Source: Vibrio maerlii (GTDB lineage Bacteria; Pseudomonadota; Gammaproteobacteria; Enterobacterales; Vibrionaceae). Taken from it: DNA of 64,000 bases. Positions 8,405 to 16,056 of this stretch are shown in pieces. The stretch spans positions 310,008-374,007 of the forward strand of contig NZ_QRHC01000002.1 of the NCBI RefSeq assembly GCF_003415655.1, in the 5' to 3' direction. Under the pieces are notes generated by a model, which had not been told where the DNA came from, searched no databases, and saw nothing but the letters and a program-made list of their open reading frames with translations. The position numbers were made by a program, and so were the translations under genes. Every line of letters starts with the position of its first letter. Position 1 is the first letter of the stretch.

Positions 8405-9702
8405 CAGTTAACCTCCGCAGTGGTATCCACTTGTGGATCTACACTCTGTTCGGCTTCCTTGCTTGTCTCTGGAACTTCGGTTTCTTGTTGTTCAGGTTGA
8501 ACAGGGCCAACGAACTCTTCTTCAGGCTGGGCTGGAAGGGTGCGCGCTGGCAGCGTCACTGGAGAATCAACGCGCTTTGCTGGCTCTGCTTGTGTTGTTG
8601 ACTCCGCTTGTTCTGTTGCAACTGCCTCAACAGGCGTTGAGTTGGTTTCCGATTTAGTTGCTTGAATAGAGACCAGTGAGTCTTCATTTAGATTTTGGCG
8701 GCCTGTAACAACCACGGTTTCACCAACCTCTAGACCAGTGTCGATAGCAACGTAGCCATCGTTGGTGTTCGTACCGAGCTCAACAGGGCGCTTAATCGCC
8801 TTATCATTCTCTACAACCCAAACGAAGCGCTCATCACCATTGGTCTCGATAGCGGACTGAGAAACGATGACATCATCGGACTCATCACCCACACTTTGGC
8901 TTACTTTGGCAAACATGCCCGGTACAAGACGGTTATCTTGGTTGTTAAAGTGCGCGTGAATTTCAACACGACCCGATTGCTCATCGACAAGTGGTGCAAT
9001 GTAATCAACGTGGCCCATGAACTCCGTATCGCCATACGCATCCACTTTCAAAGCGACTGGCTGACCAATTTTTGCCTTACCCACTTCTGATTGAGAAATC
9101 GAGTAATGCACTTCTACTGGGTCTAATTTGATAAGACTCACTAGCACCGTTGCTGCTTCAACACGACTGCCTAGCGAGTGGGTAAAGTTGGTTAGCTGAC
9201 CATCAAATGGCGCTACCATTTGGTAGTTTTGAAGACCAATTTTCTTCTGTTTGAAATCGGCTTTAGCCAGTTTTGCTTGCTGCCTTAATTCTTCAACATC
9301 TTGCTCAGACATCGAATCTGGTTGTTTCTTTAGTAGCGCAAGAACACGGTCTAATTTTGACTCTGCAAGCGCTAAAGAACTCTTCGCTTTGTCGAGTTCG
9401 GCTTTCGCTTGGGAGTCATCTAACTGAGCGATTAAATCTCCTTTTTTAACCACATCACCATCTTTAAAATTAAGCAGCTTTAGCTTCTCGCCAGCACTGA
9501 ATGTGAGTGCTGCAGAATCCGTTGCCTTGAGTTTTCCCACCTCATCGATCGTTAAGCTAGAGACTCGTTGCTGAGTCGTTTCTACCGTCACTGGTATTGT
9601 TGTTTTCGTCTCTGCATGTGCATTTCCTGACGCTGCTAAAATGCCTAATGACAAAGCAGATAGTGACAAAATAGAAAGGGACAAAGTCTTAGTTTTCTTC
9701 AT
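8404..9702 (-). CDS. RND efflux periplasmic adaptor (membrane fusion protein)
   Basis: 432 residues. An N-terminal signal segment (about 1-30, ending GNAHA) leads to a lipoyl-type half motif, an alpha-helical hairpin (about 105-160, LDKAKSSLALAESKLDRVLALL), the second lipoyl half, and beta-barrel and membrane-proximal domains to about residue 350. It should bridge the permease encoded downstream to an outer-membrane channel. The last 80 residues are odd: a low-complexity tail rich in Glu, Gln, Thr and Pro that is not part of the usual adaptor fold. First gene of the operon; its promoter must lie in 9703-9847. Confidence 0.93.
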   Translation of the reverse strand: MKKTKTLSLSILSLSALSLGILAASGNAHAETKTTIPVTVETTQQRVSSLTIDEVGKLKATDSAALTFSAGEKLKLLNFKDGDVVKKGDLIAQLDDSQAKAELDKAKSSLALAESKLDRVLALLKKQPDSMSEQDVEELRQQAKLAKADFKQKKIGLQNYQMVAPFDGQLTNFTHSLGSRVEAATVLVSLIKLDPVEVHYSISQSEVGKAKIGQPVALKVDAYGDTEFMGHVDYIAPLVDEQSGRVEIHAHFNNQDNRLVPGMFAKVSQSVGDESDDVIVSQSAIETNGDERFVWVVENDKAIKRPVELGTNTNDGYVAIDTGLEVGETVVVTGRQNLNEDSLVSIQATKSETNSTPVEAVATEQAESTTQAEPAKRVDSPVTLPARTLPAQPEEEFVGPVQPEQQETEVPETSKEAEQSVDPQVDTTAEVN

Positions 9703-9847
9703 TTCGGCGACTCTATGTAATGAAAGTTGCCAAAGTTATACCGAAGAAATTTTCGCCAAAGTTAGGGGTTTGTCAGCGCGATAATAATTCATCATTAACA
9801 AACCTTAAAAAATATCAAAACAATGATTTAAAAGGATTTTTAGATCT

Positions 9848-9888
9848 AAAAAGCCCTCTTAAACACTTCTGTCCAAGAGGGCTTTTTT
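9848..9888. terminator. rho-independent terminator, probably bidirectional
   Basis: A 13-bp stem (arms 9848-9860 and 9875-9887) with GCCCTCTT/AAGAGGGC core and 14-nt loop is flanked by A and T runs on both sides. It lies just below the 3' end of the leftward regulator pair (9904-10993) and separates that transcript from the efflux operon. Confidence 0.85.
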
Positions 9889-9903
9889 ATGAGGTTAATT
9901 ACA

Positions 9904-10353
9904 TTAATCTGATTTCTTAGTGAACAAATAAGAGTACTTTGGTGCGACGATCACCATTTGCTGCTCAGAAACAGGGATGATTTTCAGCTCTTCCATTGAA
10001 TGCATGCCACGTTGTGAAAACATCATCTCCAGCAAGGAAGCATCCTCTGGTGTTGGCAGAACTTGCTCAGAAGATTCAGGGATTAAAGAAAGGCCATGGC
10101 GATTAAATTGATAGTGTCCTGCGGAATTAAAGCCGAAGCCTTGCTTGGTCAAAAAGTACATGTCGAACAAACCAGAGCGCTTCAAATTGATAGAAGAATT
10201 GAGTTCGACAAGATTCATTTTTTTGTCTGCTTTGACGAGCAATTTGGTATCGCTTTGCATCTCATGTGAAACCGTTGGTGAGCTCAACGACGCCGCCAAA
10301 ACTCCAACAATCAAACCAGAAGCAACACAGGCAAATAGTATTTTTTTATTCAC
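9904..10353 (-). CDS. ToxS/VtrC-like membrane-anchored periplasmic partner of the adjacent ToxR-like regulator
   Basis: 149 residues. One N-terminal membrane segment (about 4-23) would anchor a periplasmic domain of about 125 residues, predicted mostly beta with no cysteines. Size, topology and position match the small partner proteins encoded directly after ToxR-type regulators (ToxS, TcpH, VtrC). I see no clear primary-sequence match to any one of them, so the assignment rests on architecture. The start is GTG at 10353, overlapping the regulator stop by 8 nt (GTGAATAA), with a strong GGAGGTGA site 3 nt upstream of the GTG, so translation is coupled. Confidence 0.7.
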   Translation of the reverse strand: MNKKILFACVASGLIVGVLAASLSSPTVSHEMQSDTKLLVKADKKMNLVELNSSINLKRSGLFDMYFLTKQGFGFNSAGHYQFNRHGLSLIPESSEQVLPTPEDASLLEMMFSQRGMHSMEELKIIPVSEQQMVIVAPKYSYLFTKKSD

Positions 10354-10993
10354 AGTTCACCTCCAATTGTGATGGCACATAGCTCACCGACTCACCATTA
10401 TTCGCAACAAGAATCACCTGATCACCCGTGCTAAAACTGCGGACATTATTCAACACAATCGGCTTATCGGGATTGTCCGTTGGCACGACACAACCTATGT
10501 ATCTTTCCTCGCTAAAATCCGCAGACACCCATGGTGAACTGAGCGATGTGTAAGCAAAGAAAGCCAACAATGCACTTGCGGTAAAAGCGCCAAGATAGGC
10601 AAGGTTATTACGTTTCGTTGCGAGAGGGTTTGGGTAGTTAATCGCTTGCTTTGAAGCCTGCTTATCAGCACGTTCATCAAACTCTTCCACACGACCATTG
10701 AACTGGTAACCGACACCACGGATGGTGGTGATGATTTCCCCGCCGCGGTCATTTAAAGCTTTGCGAACCGTTGATACCGTATTAAGTAGGCTGCTTTCTT
10801 CAACCACCACACCTTTACTGAACCATACTTCTTCAAGTAGTTGAGTTTTAGATAGTGGCTCTTTTGGGTGGTTAATCATCATTTGTAAGAACGCCACTTC
10901 ATTACCACCGAGTGAGACTTTCACTCCGCTGTCACGCTCTTCCAAGATCCCTGTCAACGCATTAAAAATGTACTTATCATTAATCAACAGCAT
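10346..10993 (-). CDS. ToxR-like membrane-anchored winged-helix regulator with a small periplasmic domain
   Basis: 215 residues. Residues 1-105 are an OmpR/ToxR-type winged helix (SKTQLLEEVWFSKG, ESSLLNTVSTVRKAL, TIRGVGYQF). A linker leads to one membrane helix (about 131-150) and a periplasmic domain of about 65 residues with two cysteines (Cys168, Cys214) that could form a disulfide, as in ToxR and TcpP. It overlaps the gene for its presumed partner. It is a paralogue of the sensor-less regulator at 4815-5303, with the RND pump between them. By analogy with ToxRS and VtrAC it could sense bile salts or envelope stress; that is inference. Confidence 0.82.
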   Translation of the reverse strand: MLLINDKYIFNALTGILEERDSGVKVSLGGNEVAFLQMMINHPKEPLSKTQLLEEVWFSKGVVVEESSLLNTVSTVRKALNDRGGEIITTIRGVGYQFNGRVEEFDERADKQASKQAINYPNPLATKRNNLAYLGAFTASALLAFFAYTSLSSPWVSADFSEERYIGCVVPTDNPDKPIVLNNVRSFSTGDQVILVANNGESVSYVPSQLEVNCE

Positions 10994-11054
10994 AGATAAT
11001 CGTCTGTTTTATAGGTTATTAACTTAACTTTATCTTAATTTTCACATAATGAAA

Positions 11055-11107
11055 AAGCCCAGTTTCGCCTTATGTTCTATAACAGAACGAGCTTATATAA
11101 AAATGGG
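11055..11107 (-). terminator. possible terminator of the 11168-11770 gene
   Basis: AAGCCCA (11055-11061) pairs with TGGGCTT at about 11104-11110, and an inner inverted repeat (GTTCT/AGAAC) lies in the loop. On the minus strand the structure ends in GGGCTTTTTC, a plausible U-run. The large loop makes it a moderate call. Confidence 0.5.
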
Positions 11108-11167
11108 CTTCTATATGATTACAATCGATTAGATTCGTTCACTCTTTAGCGAGGAACGACAGACATT

Positions 11168-11770
11168 TTATTGCGCTGACAGTGAGAAGCGGATGAAGTT
11201 CTCATCCTGATAATCAATCTGGATATCAAAGCGATGAAACTTAGCGATAACACCAAGCAATATCGAACGCTCATAGTCAGATAAACGGGCAAGGAAGCTC
11301 ACCTGAGAGGTTAACCTACCGTTTTGCGAAAAGTGTGCGTTGAGGTCTTCAGAAAGCGCACATAAGAAAGGCTTGCCCGGCTTGTGGTTCAAATCAACTT
11401 TTTGAGGTGTAGACAGCATCAAAGTGGTGCCAAACTCAGTCTCAATCGCTTTCACCATCAAGAAAAACTCTTCGAGGTGGGTTGGTGGCACATCGCTGAA
11501 GTAATTGATCGCCTCAAGAAATAAAAGTTCAAGGTCAACCTGGCTTTTAGAAGCTGTCGCCAATAGCGATTTGATCTTCTTTTTGATGATCTTGTGGCGA
11601 GGATTCGTCGATTGCTTTTTTAGATAAGCGGATAGCAGTGACTTCTTTTCCGCCAATGAAAGAGGCTTAGATCTATCGAGTTTCTTAAATTCGAGATATA
11701 GCAAAGCACTCAAGGCTAAATCCCTAAGGCTTAATTGAATTTTTTCGTCGTTAGATAGAAGTAATTTCAA
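11168..11770 (-). CDS. conserved hypothetical protein directly downstream of a tRNA gene
   Basis: About 200 residues, soluble, helical, with no signal peptide, membrane segment or motif I recognise. The first half is lysine-rich (KKSLLSAYLKKQ and IIKKKIKSLL); the second half looks like mixed alpha/beta. The longest frame begins at TTG 11770, only 11 nt after the tRNA-Leu 3' end and with no ribosome site. An internal TTG at 11713 has AGGG 8 nt upstream and may be the real start. The gene is probably transcribed with the tRNA and released by RNase processing. Confidence 0.6.
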   Translation of the reverse strand: MKLLLSNDEKIQLSLRDLALSALLYLEFKKLDRSKPLSLAEKKSLLSAYLKKQSTNPRHKIIKKKIKSLLATASKSQVDLELLFLEAINYFSDVPPTHLEEFFLMVKAIETEFGTTLMLSTPQKVDLNHKPGKPFLCALSEDLNAHFSQNGRLTSQVSFLARLSDYERSILLGVIAKFHRFDIQIDYQDENFIRFSLSAQ

Positions 11771-11781
11771 AATATAGATAA

Positions 11782-11865
11782 TGGTGCCGAGAGAGGGACT
11801 CGAACCCTCACACCTAAGGCACTAGCACCTCATGCTAGCGTGTCTACCAATTTCACCATCTCGGC
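11782..11865 (-). tRNA. tRNA-Leu (anticodon GAG)
   Basis: 84 nt on the minus strand. The 7-bp acceptor stem (GCCGAGA with TCTCGGC), the AATTGGTAGAC D-loop, the anticodon arm CTAGC-ATGAGGT-GCTAG with anticodon GAG, a long variable arm typical of class II tRNA, the GGTTCGAGTCC T-arm and an encoded CCA end are all visible. No integrase or duplicated 3' end is seen nearby, so there is no sign that it is being used as an attachment site here. Confidence 0.97.
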
Positions 11866-12076
11866 ACATTCAACAATTCATGGAATGTCTCAATAATTGT
11901 CGCAAATCTTGTTTGGATAATAACCGCAACACAATTTACATAACAATTTATTAATAGATGGTGAGCATAACTAAGTTTACGTTTACTGTATAGCTTCTCG
12001 GTACTTCATACAGATCATTCGGTCATAAAAGCAGCAGTTGTTCCATTCTACCTACAAGCGTCGCCCAAAAACAACA

Positions 12077-12107
12077 AAACCCGCAAGCAAGTAAGGCCCC
12101 GGGCTTT
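12077..12107 (-). terminator. terminator after the first M19 peptidase gene
   Basis: On the minus strand AAGCCCG (12100-12106) pairs with CGGGTTT (12077-12083) across a 16-nt loop and is followed by a T-rich tract. It lies 42 nt past the stop at 12149. Confidence 0.65.
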
Positions 12108-12148
12108 GATTATTATTGGCTAGCTTCAGCTATCAGTAGTGCTTAAAC

Positions 12149-13375
12149 TTACTTCCAAGTCTGAGCATAAACACGCATTAGGTTTTTACCGTAGATTTTC
12201 TCTAAGTCTGAGTCACTGTAGCCCATCTTACGCAGTTCATCGGTTAACGCAGCGATGTGTTTCGCCAGCTCTGCACAGCCTGTTGCGCCCTTGTCGAATG
12301 CATTGAGCATGTAACCATTATCTGCGTAAGAGTCTTTATACTTCGATGCAAAGGCGACCACTTGTTCAACCGTCTGCATGTCATCGGTTGCGATACCGAC
12401 ATGGTCCACACCCAGTACTTTCACTGCGCCATCTACCATCATTGCTGCGTCTTTTGGCGTGATGTCTGACTTCCATTGGCCATCCATCATCCACTCGGTG
12501 AAAGTAACCGAAACCACACCACCACGCTCAGCGATACGTTGTGCATCTTCATCAGACACGAGGCGGTAACAAGCAGCCAGACGGTGGTCTTCATCGCCTT
12601 CTTTTAAGCCCAATTTTTCCATACGCTCAGCTGTTTGTTTAAGGGTCTCGTTGTTCTCACAGCCATAAGTCGATGCCAATGGTGAGTGAGATACAATCAC
12701 CGGAACATTAGGATGTTTCTGATCCATATAATCTAGGGTCGAGTTAATCAATAAGCTTGAGTTATGGGAAAAGTCGACGGTGATCCCGTGCTCCACCATT
12801 TCGTCGATCACTTCTTTACCGAACTGAGTGATACCAGAGTCTTGCCCGTTAAGCATCGCAATCACGCCTGAGCCCGTCAGCTCTTTGCCATTATAAACGA
12901 GCTGCATTGAACGGATGCCTTGCTGATGGAGAGTCTTAACGCGGCTTGCATCGCCTTCTAGCATCATAGTGCTCTGATTGTTCCACATAACTGCATAAGC
13001 CCCCTCATCGTGTGCACGCTGGAAATCCTCAACATTACGAACTCGAATGATTGGTGTGGTTGCAACATCAATGCCCTTCTCGTATTTATTAAGAGCGGTC
13101 ATGTACAAGTCCCAGGTCGACTCTGATGGTGTTCCGATAGTAATACTCGAACCGGTTACTCCACGGCTATGAGCAAGATCGATGTAATTGCCAAGCATAC
13201 GCTCCGACGTCCAACCAAATTCCGCAGGTGAAGCAAAGAAATCTAAGACAATGTTCTCTTGAGCAAACTGCTTAGCCTCTGTGGTTGCTTTGTCGTGCCA
13301 GTCTTTAGTTTCAATCGATGCTTGTGCGCCAAACGTTGCTGCTGCGATTAGTGTTGCGATAAGTAGTTTTTTCAT
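12149..13375 (-). CDS. secreted M19 (renal dipeptidase family) peptidase-like protein, copy 1
   Basis: 408 residues with a signal peptide (about 1-20, ending FGAQA). The M19 amidohydrolase barrel is recognisable from LEG (about 142), VDFSHNSS, PVIVSHSPLASTYGC and VDHVGIATDD. The HxD pair that binds the second metal in classical dipeptidases (in DGHNDLP) is replaced by LDFFASP, so this is a divergent branch whose chemistry may differ. The ATG at 13375 follows GAGGTGA at 5 nt; a GTG at 13384 is also in frame. A paralogue lies at 14525-15748 with an AraC regulator between. Likely periplasmic; substrate unknown. Confidence 0.85.
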   Translation of the reverse strand: MKKLLIATLIAAATFGAQASIETKDWHDKATTEAKQFAQENIVLDFFASPAEFGWTSERMLGNYIDLAHSRGVTGSSITIGTPSESTWDLYMTALNKYEKGIDVATTPIIRVRNVEDFQRAHDEGAYAVMWNNQSTMMLEGDASRVKTLHQQGIRSMQLVYNGKELTGSGVIAMLNGQDSGITQFGKEVIDEMVEHGITVDFSHNSSLLINSTLDYMDQKHPNVPVIVSHSPLASTYGCENNETLKQTAERMEKLGLKEGDEDHRLAACYRLVSDEDAQRIAERGGVVSVTFTEWMMDGQWKSDITPKDAAMMVDGAVKVLGVDHVGIATDDMQTVEQVVAFASKYKDSYADNGYMLNAFDKGATGCAELAKHIAALTDELRKMGYSDSDLEKIYGKNLMRVYAQTWK

Positions 13376-13477
13376 TTTCGTCACCTCAATTCATGTCTCG
13401 AGGTAAAATATATCGATAATGAAAACTAAAAATGTGCAATTTACGACATTGATGTCGATTGGCGGCTATATATTATG

Positions 13478-14410
13478 TTACTCAGAACGCATGCCTTTTA
13501 GCCATTGATAAGGGGTAATGTTTTCGGACTTTTTAAATGCTCGGATGAACTGAGAGGTATCGGCATAGCCCAAGTGCTCTGAAACATCAGAGATAGAAGC
13601 GTCACGCTGAATCATCACCCGTTTAGCAAAGGCTACATTGAGTGACTCTTTGATTTTGCGAAAGGTCATCCCCTCGCTTTTTAGATGGCGTTGAATGGTT
13701 CGCTCGCTGACCCCTACAATTTCACCGAACTGCTCGATGGTGAGGTTTTCTCTACCAATGTAACCCTCTAGAGCACTCAATACTTGCTGTGAGTATGAGA
13801 GCTCTTCTTTTTTATAACGCTGATTAAAGGTTTCAAACTCAAGTGTTGTTCGGTAAAAAACGGCGGTTTGATTCTGACCTAAAAACTGCGGCGTGCGACT
13901 ATTCGCCTGCAACTTATTCAGCTCAGCTGCTTGTGGAAACTTAAGGTGATATTGAATTGGCTCATCTAAGTTCGGTTGGTTTGCCTTTAAATAAAAATGA
14001 GTGACAGCCAGTAGATAGAGCTCTGCAAGAAACAAGGATTCATCTTCGATAGGAATAGCCAGTTCGATAGATACTTTGTCTGTCGTTGTATTTACCGAGA
14101 TAGAGCGCACGGGTATTTGCTCCACAAGAACTGAAAGTGATTTCGCTTCACCATCAATATGTGAATGAACATATTCAGCGAATTTTAGGGCTGAGTTTTG
14201 AATTAACTTGATGAACTCGAGTGCAGGAAGTGTATCTCGAGATTCTTCCAAAAGATTGAGAAGAGAGCGAAAATTGGTCCACTTAACAGGGCTCGTATCA
14301 AGATAAATGGGAACCTGAGCGCGATTGATCAACGGCCAAGCGTCGACGACTTGATTCTGAAGGGTTTCAATCAAAATGATGGCTGCGTGCTTGTTTATCA
14401 GGGTTATCAA
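13478..14410 (-). CDS. AraC-family transcriptional regulator
   Basis: 310 residues. The C-terminal domain (about 210-305) contains both AraC helix-turn-helix motifs (TIEQFGEIVGVSERTIQRHL, and SISDVSEHLGYADTSQFIRAFKK) and ends with the typical ITPYQW. The N-terminal 200 residues resemble the effector domain found in OruR/AraC-type regulators. It is located between two paralogous M19 peptidase genes on the same strand and is the obvious candidate to control one or both. A perfect 12-bp hairpin lies just upstream. Confidence 0.9.
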   Translation of the reverse strand: MITLINKHAAIILIETLQNQVVDAWPLINRAQVPIYLDTSPVKWTNFRSLLNLLEESRDTLPALEFIKLIQNSALKFAEYVHSHIDGEAKSLSVLVEQIPVRSISVNTTTDKVSIELAIPIEDESLFLAELYLLAVTHFYLKANQPNLDEPIQYHLKFPQAAELNKLQANSRTPQFLGQNQTAVFYRTTLEFETFNQRYKKEELSYSQQVLSALEGYIGRENLTIEQFGEIVGVSERTIQRHLKSEGMTFRKIKESLNVAFAKRVMIQRDASISDVSEHLGYADTSQFIRAFKKSENITPYQWLKGMRSE

Positions 14411-14461
14411 CTCAAAAGCTCCAAACTCTCTTTAAATAGAGTTTATTACTGACAATGGACA

Positions 14462-14491
14462 AACGCTCACAAACTTGCATTTGTGAGCGTT
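14462..14491. terminator. perfect 12-bp hairpin between the second M19 gene and araC-type gene
   Basis: Arms AACGCTCACAAA (14462-14473) and TTTGTGAGCGTT (14480-14491) surround a 6-nt loop. It is 33 nt past the M19 stop, so a terminator is likely, but the U-run on the minus strand is short (GTTTGTCC). It could also be an operator for the AraC regulator that starts 52 nt further on. Confidence 0.6.
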
Positions 14492-14524
14492 GAATTTTGA
14501 TGGTTGTAACGTCTGAACTAAGCA

Positions 14525-15748
14525 TTACCAAGTCTGAGCGTAAACACGCATTAGGTTGCCACCAAACAGTTTTTCTAGGTCGTCATTGGAATAGCCCATC
14601 TCCCACAAACTATCCACTACGCCGGCAATATGTTTTGAAAGCTCTGCGCACCCTGTTGACCCTTTGTTGAAAGCGGCGACCATGTAGCCGTTATCAGCGT
14701 ACTTATCCGGGTTCGCAATAGTGAATGGCACCACTTTAGCTGTAGTCATCATATCATCAGTAGCAATTCCGACATGGTCGACGCCAACAACTTTTACCGC
14801 GCCATCAATCATTTCAGCAAACTGTTTTGGAGTGATATCTTCTGGCCATATACCATCCATCATCCACTCAGTAGCCGTTACTGAAATCACACCTCCCATG
14901 TCTGCAACTGTCTTCGCCTGCTCATCAGAGATTAGTCGGTAGCAGGCGGCTAATCGGAAGTTTGGATCATCTTTACTGAGATTTTGCTTAGCCATACGCT
15001 GCTGAGTTTCAGTTAACGTTTCATGAGGCTCGCAACCGTAGGTCGATGCTATAGGTGAATGGGAGTAAATCACTGGTACACCTTTGTGATTGGCTTGCAT
15101 GTAATCGGTAATACCTTGAGTTGTATAGTGCGACGTATGAGACAAATCGACTGTGATACCGTTTTTCACTAACTCATCTAACACTTTCTTACCAAAATCC
15201 GTCAAGCCACTTGTGTCGCCATTGATCATTGAGATCACGCCCGATCCTGTCAGCTCCGTTTCGTTGTAAGTCAGCTGCATGCTTTTCACACCAAGTTCAG
15301 CTAAAACAGCAACATTCGCGACATCACCTTCCAATGGCATCGTCGTTTGGCTGTTCCACATCACCGCATACTCACCATTTTCATGTGCGAGCTTAAAATC
15401 CTCGACGCTGTCTATATAACGGATCGGGGCTTTCGCAGCTGTAGTTGCAGCCTTCCATTTTGCATGTTCAGATTTGAAGGCAAGAAGATTTGGTGTGTGA
15501 GGTGCACCAAGGGTAATAGATGCTCCGGTTACACCACGATCATGAGCAAGGTTAATATATTGAGCAACCTCAGAATCTTTATCCCAACCAGTGCCAAAAG
15601 GAGACGCGTAGAAATCCAACACAATATTATCTTTTACATATTGCTTGGCTTCCGGTGAAGCATCCTCATACCAGTCCTTGGTTTCCACTGATGCAATAAC
15701 GCTGCTTGAGGCAGACGCAATTGCCATTGCGAGTAATAATTTTCGCAT
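14525..15748 (-). CDS. secreted M19 (renal dipeptidase family) peptidase-like protein, copy 2
   Basis: 407 residues, a full-length paralogue of the protein at 12149-13375 along its whole length. It has a signal peptide (about 1-20, ending SSVIA), then PLEGD, VDLSHTSH, PVIYSHSPIASTYGC and VDHVGIATDD in the same order. Here too the classical HxD metal pair is absent (LDFYASP). The ATG at 15748 is chosen because AAGGGA lies 5 nt upstream; an upstream in-frame ATG at 15790 would bury the signal peptide. The pair probably arose by tandem duplication around the AraC gene. Confidence 0.85.
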   Translation of the reverse strand: MRKLLLAMAIASASSSVIASVETKDWYEDASPEAKQYVKDNIVLDFYASPFGTGWDKDSEVAQYINLAHDRGVTGASITLGAPHTPNLLAFKSEHAKWKAATTAAKAPIRYIDSVEDFKLAHENGEYAVMWNSQTTMPLEGDVANVAVLAELGVKSMQLTYNETELTGSGVISMINGDTSGLTDFGKKVLDELVKNGITVDLSHTSHYTTQGITDYMQANHKGVPVIYSHSPIASTYGCEPHETLTETQQRMAKQNLSKDDPNFRLAACYRLISDEQAKTVADMGGVISVTATEWMMDGIWPEDITPKQFAEMIDGAVKVVGVDHVGIATDDMMTTAKVVPFTIANPDKYADNGYMVAAFNKGSTGCAELSKHIAGVVDSLWEMGYSNDDLEKLFGGNLMRVYAQTW

Positions 15749-16056
15749 ATTATTCCCTTCTCCAACTTTACGACGCTGTTGACTCAACAAAGCCTAAAAA
15801 TTAGCAAACCATCAATGATTTCAAATAAGTATAGGAAAACATAAAAGAGACATAGGAAAACTTACTCACTATTTCAGAATTAACTCTCGACGCCACTTCC
15901 CTCCTGATGGAAACGGTCTTCACAACAAGGTGGCATAATTGAACAACCAATACTTACTGCATCGACACAAACTGAGCCAAACAAGACTATTCAATCGGAT
16001 TGCACTGTTAGATACTGAAACTCGTACACATGAACATAACAACGGAGAGGAATTTC

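Noticed and set aside
9720..9920. 66-codon open frame on the plus strand
   Set aside because: It crosses the terminator at 9848-9888 and occupies the adaptor promoter region; no ribosome site and no protein-like pattern.
11782..11865. tRNA-Leu as an integration site for a genomic island
   Set aside because: No integrase, no repeated tRNA 3' end and no mobile genes on either side within the window.
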